A stretch of DNA of 64,000 bases, taken from Flaccisagitta enflata (Eukaryota > Chaetognatha > Sagittoidea > Aphragmophora). Within the stretch, counting starts at the first letter, position 1. The number at the start of each line of letters is the position of its first letter. The stretch lies in NCBI GenBank assembly GCA_965153355.1, contig OZ231126.1, positions 5,518,001 to 5,582,000 on the forward strand, written 5' to 3'. The notes beneath the pieces were generated by a model that saw nothing but the letters and a program-made list of their open reading frames with translations, ran no database searches and was not told where the DNA came from. Of this stretch, positions 1 to 11,429 are shown piece after piece. The position numbers were made by a program, and so were the translations under genes.

Positions 1-468
1 GCTCTTTTTACTGGAACTAATGAAGATAAAATCTTGTCAAGAGCGCTTTTTGAGATTTTTATAAAAATTGATGGTTTTTAGCCTTCTTTTTCCCGTAGAT
101 TCAACTGGGTATTTCAAAAATACTTTTTGTCAGCAAATTTGTATTCCTCATGAAATTTCCATTCATTTGATAGGTCGCAACATATACTTTTACATAAAAA
201 TAAGATTTTCAGTTTTTAAGCCACCGTTGCAAAATTGTAACGGGGGCTTAAAAATGGAAAATTGCAGTTTTGGATGAAATCGTATAGTGCGACCTATCAA
301 ATGAATGGTAATTTCATCAGGAATTCAAATATGCTGTCAAAAAAGATTTTTAAAATACCCAGTAGAATCTACATTGAAAAAAAGGGTAAAAACCATCAAT
401 TTTTATGAAAATCTCTAAAAGCGCTCTTGACAAGATTTTGTCTTCATTTGTTCCAGTAAATGGAGCTC
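1..468. mobile_element. foldback (palindromic) element, cut by window edge
   Basis: The two halves are inverted copies: the stretch around 7-205 (ending with the motif AAATGAATGG read inverted) matches 275-462 on the other strand, with the centre near 235. Shared blocks include the inverted pairs around AAGAGCGCTTTT and GATAGGTCGC. No coding frame is preserved. It looks like a non-autonomous foldback/MITE; its left end may lie outside the window. Confidence 0.75.
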
Positions 469-525
469 AGATTCTATACAAAACAATGAAAAAACCTACA
501 GTAATGTTACTTTTCTCCGGACCTT

Positions 526-1260
526 GCTGTGAGAGGGCTGTGGGGTGTGTTGCACCTTCTTGTCAACTGCATCACTGAAGGATCCCCTCTATGACAGGCC
601 ATGCAAATGGCAAAATAATGAATAATTTTGTTTTTCAAATAGTCATCAGAACCAATGTATTTAGACATGTAATTTTGTGTCGATTACAAATCAAAGGTGT
701 CACTTGGCATTTGAGCGCACAAGGTATGCTGGAACAGCTCGTCAATAGCATCAGTAAAGGACCTCTTCACAAATCATTTAGAACCATATGCGACTGAAGT
801 AATTTTGTTTTCAGATAAGTATGTTTCAGAGCTTTGTATAGAATATGACAAAAAACAAAGATTTAAAGAAGGGTTTGTTGCACCTGCTTGTCAACTACAT
901 CACTGAAGGATCCCCTCTATGGGGGGCCATGCAAAACAATCAAAAATTATGTTTTTTTCAAAAAGTTATCTTTTCCAATGTATTAAGACGTATAACCTTG
1001 TTTCAATTACAAATCTAAAGGTGTAACTTGGCATTTGAGCAGTCAAAGTATGCTGGAACTACTTGCCAACAGCATCATTGAGGGCCCTCTCCATAGTTCA
1101 TCCAGAACTAAAAGCAGCAGAAGTAATTTTGATTCCAGATAAATCTATTGTACAGCAATTGATTGAACAAGGAAAAAAATTGCATTATGGTGTGCGGGAG
1201 CTGCTTGTCAAATGCATCACTGAGGGATCACCTCCACAAGTGGCTTCTTTTGCAAGGACA
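526..1260 (+). repeat. dimeric tandem repeat with GCATCACTGAAGGATCC motif
   Basis: The phrase GTCAACTGCATCACTGA and its variants recur near 564, 739, 889, 1064 and 1206. Spacings alternate about 175 and 150 bases, so the true unit is a dimer of about 325 bp. Short frames across it are not conserved between units. The same family is found inverted at 11430-12400. Confidence 0.75.
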
Positions 1261-1485
1261 TTTTTAGTTGTGTGTTATGCAACTCTACAGTGTACACCCC
1301 GCTTTGTCCGTCCGTCCATCCATTGGTCGGTTGATTGGTTGGTTAGTCAGTTGGTTCCCTTTTAACATTTTTGGCATTTTTGAGCTTTTTGAGCTCACTG
1401 CTCCTGCCCAAATGCCCTAGTGACCTTTTCTGTCAACACTCGTGCCCACATGCAACTAGGGTAGCCGTGTATCCGGCCTAGTTTT
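1261..1485 (+). mobile_element. HINE/DINE-like element, full copy
   Basis: Family structure: TTTTTAG, a short hairpin, a CTCTA..CCGCTTTGTCCG stretch passing into GTCC/GTTGG microsatellite, a T-rich core, then CTCCTGCCCAAATG, an inverted copy of the 5' motif, and a tail GCCGTGTATCCGGCCTTGTT. In this copy the 5' hairpin has GTTG/GCAAC arms and the 3' motif is ATGCAACT. The resemblance to Drosophila DINE-1 and other Helentron-associated elements (subterminal inverted repeat, hairpin, GTCY microsatellite) is my inference. Confidence 0.7.
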
Positions 1486-1596
1486 GGCAGTAAAATCTAC
1501 TGATATGCATAGAATAAGAGGAAAAAATACTGAAACCAATTGTCAACTGCATCACAATTTTGTCTTCATAACAACTTCATATGCTCAATTATAAGT

Positions 1597-1850
1597 AGAG
1601 ATGCAGAAGCGGAAGCGGAAGCGGAAGCGGAAGCACCTGGAAGCGGTACTTTTTTAGTGAGAGTGGAAGCGGAAGCGGAAGCGCACTTTTGTAATTCATT
1701 GGAAGCGGAAGCGGAAGCGAAAGCAGATTTTTTTTAACTCATTGGAAGCGGAAGCGGAAGCAAAAAAAGAAATTTGAGCCAATTGGAAGCGGAAGCGGAA
1801 GCGGAAACGTCTTATTAGGCGCTTCCGCTTCCGCTTCCGCTTCCACATTC
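1597..1850. repeat. GGAAGC minisatellite element, copy 1
   Basis: Clusters of GGAAGC hexamers are separated by short unique spacers and end in the inverted GCTTCC cluster at 1818-1845. It starts GATGCAGAAGCGG, as does the copy at 9904. The open frame reading Glu-Ala repeats is a product of the hexamer and is not a gene. Confidence 0.7.
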
Positions 1851-2090
1851 CTTATTCATGATGGTGGTAAAACACATGGTAAAGTCATGGTTACTGTCAC
1901 TTAATGTATGCAACATGGGAAAAGTACTAAGATCATTAGACCACATGGGGAAAGAAAATGGACTGGAGATAGGAAGAGAGAATCTTTCATTTGTTCATTT
2001 ATCCCTTTATTTTTCTCATTTATTTATTCATTCATTCATTCATTCCACTGTCGTTGTTTTTGTTGTTATTGCAGTTGATGTTATTGCATG

Positions 2091-2760
2091 ATAAGAAAGA
2101 TTTGTTTCAAAATCGTGAACTTTAAAGGGAATATTTGCTTCGGATACTGTATGGTAGTACAGTAGCACAGTGAAGCTACACTGGAAGGCATTTGAAGGGA
2201 CCGACTCATCTTATGCCTTCTAGGCAGGATGCCATATTGCCTAGCATGACTTTCTCTATGGTTTACATGGGTAATTATTACTTTCTAATAGACTGTACAT
2301 GTCCGATTAAACTACTTAGGGGGAAAAATAATAGAGACTTACTACATAGAGATAAAGAAATGGAAGAGTAACCAAGTGAGGACTAAGGCCTTGCATATGA
2401 GTTTTTTTTATTCGGGCTCAGTTTGGGTTTGTAGGGGCTAAAATATGAGCCATGACATTTGGCTTTATATGGGCCCAAATCCGAATGTAATTCGGGTCTA
2501 TTTCGGTTTCCATAGTAACTGTAATGTAACAAAAAATGTTATCTAACACTGAAGTGTTTGGATTTTCGAACAAAATCATTTTGTGAAAAATAACAGAGGT
2601 ACAGTTATGATAAAGTTTTTAATTACAATGTGTCAGATGAGTTATTTCGATTTTTTCATTTCAAAAGATTTTCTAGCTTTTAAAAGAAAAAAACGAACAA
2701 GCAAGATTTGGCCAAGATGTGCGCCTTGTGCATTAAAAATTGATGATGAAAATGAAAATT
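2091..2760. other. no gene seen
   Basis: AT-rich sequence with no coding frame, RNA gene or clear repeat that I can support. Confidence 0.5.
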
Positions 2761-2787
2761 GAATAAATAAGTGAGTGAATGAAAAGA

Positions 2788-2856
2788 TGAATGAATGAAT
2801 GAATGAATGAATGAATGAATGAATGAATGAATGAATGAATGAATGAATGAATGAAT
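2788..2856. repeat. (AATG)n microsatellite
   Basis: Seventeen or so tandem AATG/GAAT tetramers. Confidence 0.95.
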
Positions 2857-3122
2857 ATGTGAACACGAAAAACATTGTTATAATGCTAACTCTTTCCTGC
2901 TCATGAGAAAACAAGTTTTTTTGTGAACTAGTTGTTTCTTTATATTCTTTAACAAAGCATCAGGAAATAACTTATGATAACTATACTCCACAAAAAAAAA
3001 AAAGTTATGTCAAGATCGCGAGCTCTTGTTCCAAAGAAATCACTTGTTTTTTGGGAGAACGGAAACACGGAGATGCGATCGAGGGTAATCAAGAATTGGG
3101 AGAATACGGTATACCGACGAAC

Positions 3123-3124
<2 letters not shown>

Positions 3125-3207
<83 letters not shown>

Positions 3208-3210
3208 CGC
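3125..3210. repeat. (GA)n microsatellite
   Basis: Uninterrupted GA dinucleotides, followed by a small AAAGAGAGCG variant. Confidence 0.95.
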
Positions 3211-3413
3211 ACAGGTTGGTTGTGGTGGGTTGAGTTAACTATCATCCAATGATATTCCAGAAAAGTCATACATCTGCGAGATTCAACGATCATTACCAAT
3301 TCACATTTTTAATCAAAACAAATAATGTTTTTTTAAAAGTTTTTCATAAAAGTAAAACTTAAAATATAAAGCGAAAGAAAGGAAAAAGAAAGATGAAAAG
3401 TGTGTGTGCGGTG

Positions 3414-3414
<1 letters not shown>

Positions 3415-3453
<39 letters not shown>

Positions 3454-3510
3454 GTGTGTATGTGCGTGTGTATGAGCGTGTATTTGTGAAAAAATACCCT
3501 CTCAATCTCA

Positions 3511-3568
<58 letters not shown>
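3415..3568. repeat. (GT)n and (CT)n microsatellites
   Basis: GT run at about 3416-3470 with TGTATG/TGCG variants, then a CT run at about 3511-3567. Confidence 0.95.
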
Positions 3569-3570
<2 letters not shown>

Positions 3571-3749
3571 CTTCTTTGCCCGAAAAATCTGTCATTGTAA
3601 TAATCCAAACAATGGAGATCCTCGAAGTTGATGTGCGTGCTAGTCAATGTCCATAACTAAATGGCTATACCAATGACAATTCAATGATCTGAGGGCAAAC
3701 TTTTTAGTCAAATGCTTGGAACTTATTATGCTGCCATGATAAAACTGCG

Positions 3750-3835
3750 ACAACAAGAACAACAAGAACAACAACAACAACAACAACAACAAGAACAACA
3801 ACAACAATGACAACAACAAAAAGAACAACAATGAT

Positions 3836-3891
<56 letters not shown>

Positions 3892-3910
3892 CGATAACAA
3901 CAATAACAGC

Positions 3911-3963
<53 letters not shown>

Positions 3964-4012
3964 CGATAACAACAACAACAACAATAACGATAACAACAAC
4001 AACAACAACAAT

Positions 4013-4077
<65 letters not shown>

Positions 4078-4180
4078 CGATAACAACAATAACAGCAACA
4101 ACAGCAACAGCAACAAAAACAACAACAACAACAACAACAATAACAATAACAACAACAACAACAACAGAACCAAAAAAGTA
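3750..4180. repeat. compound (CAA)n array
   Basis: About 430 bases of CAA trinucleotides interrupted by AAGAAC, GATAAC and AACAGC variants. All six long frames across it are homopolymeric and are not genes. Confidence 0.95.
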
Positions 4181-4185
4181 AAGGT

Positions 4186-4275
4186 ATGACTGACAGATGG
4201 ATGGGCGGACAGACGGATGGATGGACAGACCAACCAACAAAGAGGGGTGTGCACTCGCGTAGCACGCGACTAAAA
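4186..4275 (-). mobile_element. HINE-like element, 5' end only
   Basis: Read on the minus strand: TTTTTAGTCGCGTGCTACGC, then a GTCC/GTTGG-type microsatellite. The core and 3' tail are missing; the CAA array begins instead. Confidence 0.6.
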
Positions 4276-4317
4276 ACAACAACAAAAACAACATCAATAA
4301 GAACAAGACCAACAACG

Positions 4318-4673
4318 TCAACAATAACTACTATGATATACATTCATGTACAAGATTTATGACTTAGTAAGTGTTAGGATGTACCTTTGAGGACGTAGAC
4401 GGACGTATGGATGAAGATGAGCGGATGAGTAGGGAATGAAGGACGAGTAGATGCAGACGCCAGGATGATGTGTGAACGCAGAGGAGAGGCGTAGATATAT
4501 ACAAGTATACAAGCAAAGAGAGCATACAGTATATGAACCATGAACCGGGTGTGCCTCATATCTGAGGACAAAGAGAACCAGCAACCGGCAATGATAATGG
4601 GGCACAGGATGAACAATGACAAATGATAAATGATGTCAATGGCAATGAGGGTAACTATGCCGTGGGCCTAACA
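4318..4673. repeat. 356-bp direct repeat, left copy (candidate LTR)
   Basis: Nearly identical to 8768-9123; I see only a few differences, near position 4380. Copies start TCAACAATAACTACTATG and end GGGCCTAACA. A near-identical direct pair 4450 bases apart is what two LTRs would look like, but the ends lack the usual TG at the start, I see no target-site duplication, no clear primer-binding site, and no gag or pol frame between them. Confidence 0.75.
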
Positions 4674-5167
4674 GAGGCTACCCTCTTTGAGTTTGTTCGT
4701 CCCGAACAAGAGACAACACCAGGCGTGAAGTCAATTGTCCGGGCTCTGTGTTGAAGGTTTGGTTTGGTTAGGATGAGTTGCCACTGCGCCAAGTTGTACA
4801 ATCGCCAAGGTAGTTCCACTGCAGAAGGATCGTCTGGTAACGAAGATTGTCAGGGTGCCAGAAAGGCCCAGCACCCTGATGATGAGTCGCCACCACGCCA
4901 CGTTCCACAACCGCCAAGATGGTACCACCGCCAGATTGTTTAGTGATGACGATTATCAGGGTGCCTGATGAAGAGTCGCCACTGCGCCACGTTCCACAAT
5001 CGTCAAGATGGTTCCACTGCAGGAGTGTCTGGAAATGACGATTAACAGGGTGCCAGAAAGGCCCAACGCCAAGATGACAACAACGCCTAAGGGATTTTCA
5101 AGGTCCAAAATGAGGCTCCGCAGATAATGATTGCCAGTAGGTCTGCTCATGAAGGGGAGAGTCTGGT

Positions 5168-5650
5168 AATGGTTGTCGTACGGTGTTGTTGAATGGCATT
5201 GTTGAACGGCGTTGTTGAACGGCGTTGTTGAAGAGCGTTGTCGAATGGCGTTGTTGAATAGCGTTGTTGAATGGCGTTGTTGAACGGTGTTGTCAAACGG
5301 CATTGTCAAACGGCGTAGTCGAACGGCGTTGTTGAACGGCGTTGTCGAACGGCGTTGTCAAACGGCGTTGTCGAACGGCATTGTCGAACGGCGTTGTCGA
5401 ACGGCGTTGTCAAATAGCGTTGTCAAACGGCGTTGTCGAACGGCATTGTCAAACGGCGTTGTCAAACGGCGTTGTCGAACGGCGTTGTCGAACGGCGTTG
5501 TCAAATAGCGTTGTCAAACGGCGTTGTCAAACGGCGTTGTCGAACGGCGATGTCGAACGGCGTTGTCAAACGGTGATGTCAAACGGTGATGTCAAACGGC
5601 GTTGTCAAACGGTGTTGTTTAGCGGCATTGTTGAATGGTGTTGTCAAGCA
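5168..5650. repeat. 13-bp minisatellite AACGGCGTTGTCR
   Basis: About 37 tandem copies of a 13-base unit with C/T and A/G variants. Because 13 is not a multiple of 3, all three frames are read in turn and give a 13-residue periodic open frame; it is not a gene. Confidence 0.9.
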
Positions 5651-7744
5651 GCGGCGATTTTGCCAGGGGGCAATGGTGGTGCGGTGACAATATTAGGGCG
5701 ACACAACGGCGGCGTAGAAGGGTTGAGGATGAAGTACGATCACAGGTGTACCGGCCATCACTAAACCATCGCAGGTGTCCAAAGCGACAAATAGAAGAAT
5801 GGGAAGGTTGGATCTGGTCAGTCACGCAAAGGGCATTTTGTTTCATTTCCTCGGCAGTTATGTACGAATTTACCTAAACACTAGAGGCAGTCCCCCATTT
5901 GAAGTGGATCGTCTCGATACACAAATCAAAGAGGGTTTTGTCTGGAAAAGAACACCATGAAGAGATGGTGTTTGTGCAGTACATAGTGCAGCAGGAGTTG
6001 ACTAGATGGTTGCTGTAATCAGAATTGAAAAGTGTGATTGATAAACTTCGTGGCTATTGCCTTTAAAAAAATTGGGTCTGGGTTTTTGCAGATCCAGTTT
6101 AAATAATTTAAGTTGGTCAAGAATGGGGCGAGGCGGCCGCCAAAAGAAACCGTCACAGGTGTCCAATGCGTCGATGAAGGGTAAGCGGTAATGTCGAAAG
6201 ACCAGGGAATCCGTGGGGGTAAGATGACGATAATATCCACCATCTGCGGTTTGGAGTGGATCGTCCTAATACCTGGCTTAAATCCCTCCTCTAATGCGAA
6301 TGATTGGATCTGGGTTTTTAACAGAAGACAAGTGTCACGCTTCGGCAGCAAGCAAGGGTGCCCGACTCTCCAACATCAGAAGTCCAAGCGAAGTAAGAAA
6401 GCAGATGGTGGAGAGATTCCAGATTCCGTACTACATGCGGCGGCACTCGATGGTGATGCGGTGACGATATGTTAGTGTGACAGCGTTTCAGGGATGAGGC
6501 AGAAGCCAACCATAGATGAGTAGTAAGGTGCTAAAAATTAAGGGCAGTCTCCCATTTGAGGTGGCGCGGCAGAGGTCTATCCAGTACTCCGTGAGGTGCT
6601 GAAAGATCCCATTATCCAGCGTCAAGAGAGTGGATAGTTGGCAGCGTCGAGAGCAGATATAAGTCGTGTAGGTTGTATAATGGCATTGGTAGATAGTAAT
6701 AACAAAGCGAAGTGTTGGGTCCAGAAGAGGCATATAAAAACAAGGAACATGATAACATTCAACTTTGCATGAAGGCGATGATAAAGGCTGGGAGGTAATT
6801 CCCCATCCAAGATCCAAAAGAGGTTTGGCTAAAAGCAATGATGGCAGATGGGAAGCAGTCCCCCCATCCAAGATCTTAAGAAAGTTTTGTCTTGCAAATG
6901 GGCAATTATCAAAATGCATGGGGAGAACAGATGCAAAACCGCATGAACCCACAATGTAAAGATCCAAATTTAGAGAGGCGCCAAACTTGCAACATTGCAC
7001 CTAACCAGCAAAATTTTTGCCAAAAATGTCCACAATTTCACATCCCGCGGCATTCGATGAGGCCCACACACGCCGTTAATGAACATCCAGGCAGCAGTCA
7101 AGTTGCGGTTATACGGTTAGGAGTTAATAATCCAGGCACGCAGCTGCATCAAAAGAGCGAGAGCTAATGATGGACCTGGGCAAAGCCTGCCGGCAACTGT
7201 ACCTGTTGCAGTAATGAAAGAAGAGAGGAAAGAAGATTTGGTCTGGGTACCTGCAGGTTTGTCATTCCGTCACTCCACAGAAAAAGGCGATGGCAATAGA
7301 GACAGTCAATACATGATGAAACAAGGTAGGACAATGATCCAGCTTGTTGGCAAACAGCCAACCGAGTCCACTTTTTTGTTATGAATTTGTTTTGTTCAGT
7401 TAGGGGCCTGTTGCAGATAAGGGCGACCATTCCAATAGGCATCAACAGTTGGTAGCAAGAAGTAGTATAGAGGAATTCTTACTTAAAAGAGAGATTAAGG
7501 TCTGGTGATTGTTTTCTCTTCAAGATGTAGTCCTGGGCAGTAGTATTTGGATGGGAAAAAAAAGTTGGATCTGGTTACTTGGAGAGTGTCTGGAGCTTGG
7601 GGTTGATTTGAGTATGAAGTAAGGCATGGTTGTTCAGTGGTTGTTTGTTACTCGCTAGGCGCATTTGTCCGTCAACACATAAAACAAGATGGCAATAGAA
7701 TGCTATGTCTGGAGCTGGTGTTTGGCCACCAGTTGGCAACTTTT

Positions 7745-8000
7745 AAGAGGTTTGTGCCCGGCGAGCGGTATTCCAGCGACGCCTAGGTGGGGGTGCGTAT
7801 TCCAGCAGCACGTGATTAGAAGGCGCGGTTTCCAGCTGCTCTAGCAACTACAACGCGGTCTTTTCCAGCTGCTTGCGGCATCGAGACGCGGAATTCCAGC
7901 TGCTCTCGGACTCGCAACGCGGTCCCACGAAGTGTTCCTCCGTGGCGTTCCAGCTGCTTGCAGTTGATAGACGCGGTCACGCTACACTTCGAAATACGCC
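7745..8000. repeat. TTCCAGCTGCTTG / GACGCGGT repeats
   Basis: At least six irregular copies of TTCCAGC(T)GC alternating with AACGCGGTC or GACGCGG, GC-richer than the surroundings. Confidence 0.6.
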
Positions 8001-8767
8001 GCGGACGCTAAGGTAGTAGTTGGCGATGATTGCGATGATGTGGAGAGCTAAATTCCCCAAAAGTAAAGCAGTTTTGTCTTTTAACAAAAATTCCTATTTT
8101 TAAAGAGCACACACCCGGTTCAGCACAAAAGTTATTTACAATTCCGCATTCCTTAATGTATCTATATGCAGTTTGATTGAGTAGGAGTACCATCCAAACC
8201 AATGTTGTTGAGGCAGATGTCGAGGCGAAAGATGTAAGCGAAGATAAGAGATGGAAGGGAACCTCGTCGCCTTCTACAGCCCCTTTGCCAGGCGTGGACA
8301 GAACCGACGGATCCCGTTAAGATCCCCATGCCGAGGGATCACCCGCCGTAACCCGTATTGCGAAGGGGGGGATTGCTGTAGGCAGCGAAGAGTTGGTCTG
8401 GTACCAGTGAAGTAGGATTCTCCTGTGGTATCGACGGGATTGCCATCAGTTGAAAACTTGCTTCGTTCCGTTTGCCACAGTAGCGAAGTGCTACCCCCGC
8501 AGACGAGTGCTACGACGTACGATCCAGCACCCCTCAAGCTGTAATTCCCAACGGTCCCAGCGCTATTGTGGACATGTCCAGCGATAGAGAATCCCCTACC
8601 CGGGGGGTGCACAACTTGGGCCATTAGGCCAGCAAGGGTTAAGGCACGTTAGCGTACGAAGATGATGATAGGGCAGGTGCAAAGCAAATCGTAGAGTCGT
8701 GCGTGAATGAGTCAAATGTCGAGGTTTGGACGGTGATGTCTGGGAAGGAGCAGACAGACCCAGATTC

Positions 8768-9123
8768 TCAACAATAACTACTATGATATACATTCATGTA
8801 CAAGATTTATGACTTAGTATCTGTTAGGATGTACCTTTGAGGACGTAGACGGACGTATGGATGAAGATGAGCGGATGAGTAGGGAATGAAGGACGAGTAG
8901 ATGCAGACGCCAGGATGATGTGTGAACGCAGAGGAGAGGCGTAGATATATACAAGTATACAAGCAAAGAGAGCATACAGTATATGAACCATGAACCGGGT
9001 GTGCCTCATATCTGAGGACAAAGAGAACCAGCAACCGGCAATGATAATGGGGCACAGGATGAACAATGACAAATGATAAATGATGTCAATGGCAATGAGG
9101 GTAACTATGCCGTGGGCCTAACA
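8768..9123. repeat. 356-bp direct repeat, right copy (candidate LTR)
   Basis: Near-identical partner of 4318-4673 in the same orientation. Near-identity implies a recent event. Confidence 0.75.
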
Positions 9124-9349
9124 TAAGATCTAAGGTTAAGGTTAACCCTCGACTTAGCAGTTGACCGCTAACAGAGAATCTATGAAAAAGTACCATCTTG
9201 GAAATAAAAAATTTTCATCCAAAAAGAACCTTGGAATCAAGCCGCAGATTACAGCTTTGTTGCATTTTAAAGAATTTAAACAACTCTTTAAATGAAACCA
9301 ATCTGGTTATGATAGCTTTCATTGTTTTGAAGCAGTACTCCACCAAATT

Positions 9350-9456
9350 TTTTGTCGTGTGGTATGCGACTCTACACCCTGCCTTGTCGGTCCATCTGTC
9401 GGTCCATCTGTCTGTCTGTCCGTCCATCCATCTGTCTGTCCGTCACACTCAAGGCT
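9350..9456 (+). mobile_element. HINE-like element, 5' end only
   Basis: TTGTCGTGTGGTATGCGACTC followed by GTCGGTCCATCTGTC microsatellite. The rest is missing. Confidence 0.55.
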
Positions 9457-9900
9457 GGAATTTGAACTTCAAAAAAGTAATTTAGGCTTCATAGCAGGGA
9501 GAAGGAGGAGGAGAAGCAGAGGGACGATCTATATGTATGAAAGCATAGGTAATAGGCCCTTGTGCTGCCACTGCCCAAAATTAGAGGAAGAAGCGATGAA
9601 ATAGCATGAAACTGTGAGATGAATATTCCAAGAGCTAGACTTTGTTAAACTGGTGACAATCTCAAATTTGAAGAAATGATAATAATCTTTTTTTCTGGTG
9701 TGCCTATGTGGCTGTGTGCGCAGCCTACTTTAAAAAGAACTTTGTGCGCATTTAAGTATGCTGAGTATGCCCTTGGTCCTATCTATTGTAGCCTTATATA
9801 TTGTGATCATGCATGTCTAGTTTCATTGCAATGTAACAAAAGATTCAAAGATGAATAACAAGGTGAATACCATGGTACCACCACAATGTAACAACATAAA
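9457..9900. other. no gene seen
   Basis: Short unrelated frames only; no motif recognised. Confidence 0.4.
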
Positions 9901-9903
9901 CAG

Positions 9904-10175
9904 GGATGCAGAAGCAGACATTGTGTTGGAAGCGGAAGTGGAAGCGGAAGCGGAAGCGGAAGCGAAAGCGGAAGCTGTGCCATGGTGAAAGAGTGGAAGC
10001 GGAAGCGGAAGCGGAAGCTTTTCTTTTTAAAATAGTGGAAGCGGAAGCGGAAGCGGAAGCTAAGTTATTTGAAATGGTAAAAATGGAAGCGGAAGCGGAA
10101 GCTGTCTTTTTTCAAATGGGCCTTTTGGAAGCGGAAGCGGAAGCAGTCCAAAAATCTACCGCTTCTGCATCTCTA
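9904..10175. repeat. GGAAGC minisatellite element, copy 2
   Basis: GGAAGC clusters with unique spacers, as at 1597-1850. This copy is bounded by an inverted pair: GATGCAGAAGC at the left and GCTTCTGCATC at the right. That makes it look like a small mobile or foldback unit carrying the hexamer array. Confidence 0.7.
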
Positions 10176-10291
10176 ATTATAAGAAAACTATTTGCTTAAA
10201 TATTGAAGAGAAATGAAAAATGAAATAGAGAAGTTGTTAACTTGTTGTCCATTTTATGAGAAATTGTTTTTGGCTTTCCACTTAAGCTTTA

Positions 10292-10487
10292 GAAAACAAG
10301 GCCAGATGCACGGCTACCGAAGTCACGTGCAGGTGGGCAGGGGCCATATTTGAGGTCACCAGACCATTTGGGTGGGAGCAGTGAGGTCAAAAAAACAAAA
10401 TCATAAAAAAAGTAAACTGACCGACCAACCAACCAACCAACCAACGGACAAAGCGGGTTGTAGAGTCGCATACATGCGACTAAAAAA
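10292..10487 (-). mobile_element. HINE-like element, full copy
   Basis: Minus strand: hairpin GTCGCATGTATGCGAC, GTCC/GTTGG microsatellite, CCCAAATGGTCTGGTGACC core, 3' motif GCACGTGACT, tail ending GGCCTTGTT. The 3' motif has one or two mismatches to the 5' motif. Confidence 0.7.
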
Positions 10488-10565
10488 ATTCAAAACAAAC
10501 TTTTTCTGAAATCGATGAGAGATGCAGGGTAATACCCCTCCTTTAGTTTCTCTAAGTGGCACTCA

Positions 10566-10655
10566 TTTTTAGTCGCAGACATGCAACTCTATAATCCACT
10601 TTTCGGTTCGTCGGTCCATCTGTCTGTCTGTCCATCCATCCGTGCATTGGTCCGT

Positions 10656-10745
<90 letters not shown>
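10566..10745 (+). mobile_element. HINE-like 5' end running into (CT)n
   Basis: TTTTTAGTCGCAGACATGCAAC, then GTCGGTCCATCTGTC repeats, then an uninterrupted (CT)n of about 85 bases from 10660. No 3' tail follows. Confidence 0.65.
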
Positions 10746-10748
<3 letters not shown>

Positions 10749-11429
10749 TGTTGTGCCATGGCTACACCAGCTACCCCTTCAAATACACCTCTGTAGTGAA
10801 AGGTGGTTGAGTGTGGATGGGATTAAGACGCCTCTGCTCATTTATCCACTACAATATTGAGACCTGCTTTACTTGTTCTTAGTGATAAAAATTTGGTAAG
10901 GACAATTTATCAGAATCTGTATTCAGTTAAACTTACAGCTAGAATTTGTTATAGATGTCTCACGTGGTGAGGGGTGACAAGGGATAGCTTGTTTAAGGTT
11001 AGAGGCTGTACTGGGCTGGGTTTAAAGTTTATTGCAGTGATAATCTTTAGGTTAAGGGAAGTGTTAGATTTAGTTAGGATCGCAGTTTGACGCAAAAAGT
11101 GGTCAAACCGGCCCTCCCCCACCCTTCCCACCACTAGTTACCTCAAAATTGTATGAGTTTTATATAGGGTGAATTGTTGCACATGTCACACATTTTCATC
11201 CAAACTTTTTCATGTGCAGAGGAGAAGTCTTGTTGTTTTCCTTTATCACAGATGGTGTGGTATTTCTGTAGAACTTAATGAGTTTTAGAGCAGTCCTTCA
11301 ATGAAGCAGTTAACAAAAATTTCCAGCACACCTTACTTTTTCTTGATATATCAAGGAGTTTCCTCTAATTCTATGCATATGTGTAAAATTTCCAAAGATT
11401 TTAAGCAGAAAAATGCTCTTGCATTGGGA

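Larger units (their letters stand above)
4674..8767. mobile_element. internal region between the 356-bp repeats, no coding
   Basis: It contains a roughly 200-bp duplication (4760-5090, blocks with GCCACGTTCCACAA), a 13-bp array (5168-5650), decayed phrases such as TCTGGTT and GATCTGGGTTTTT, and CTGCTTG/TTCCAGCTGC repeats at 7750-7990. No integrase, reverse transcriptase or protease motif is visible in any frame. It could be a large non-autonomous LTR derivative or just a segmental duplication around old repeats. Confidence 0.4.

Noticed and set aside
3640-4343. Long poly-Leu, poly-Val, poly-Cys and poly-Thr frames
   Set aside because: All are readings of one CAA array in different frames.
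5168-5650. CRISPR-like array
   Set aside because: Tandem 13-base units without unique spacers, in a eukaryotic setting.
5287-5764. Arg-rich periodic frames of 73 and 140 codons
   Set aside because: Product of the 13-bp minisatellite.
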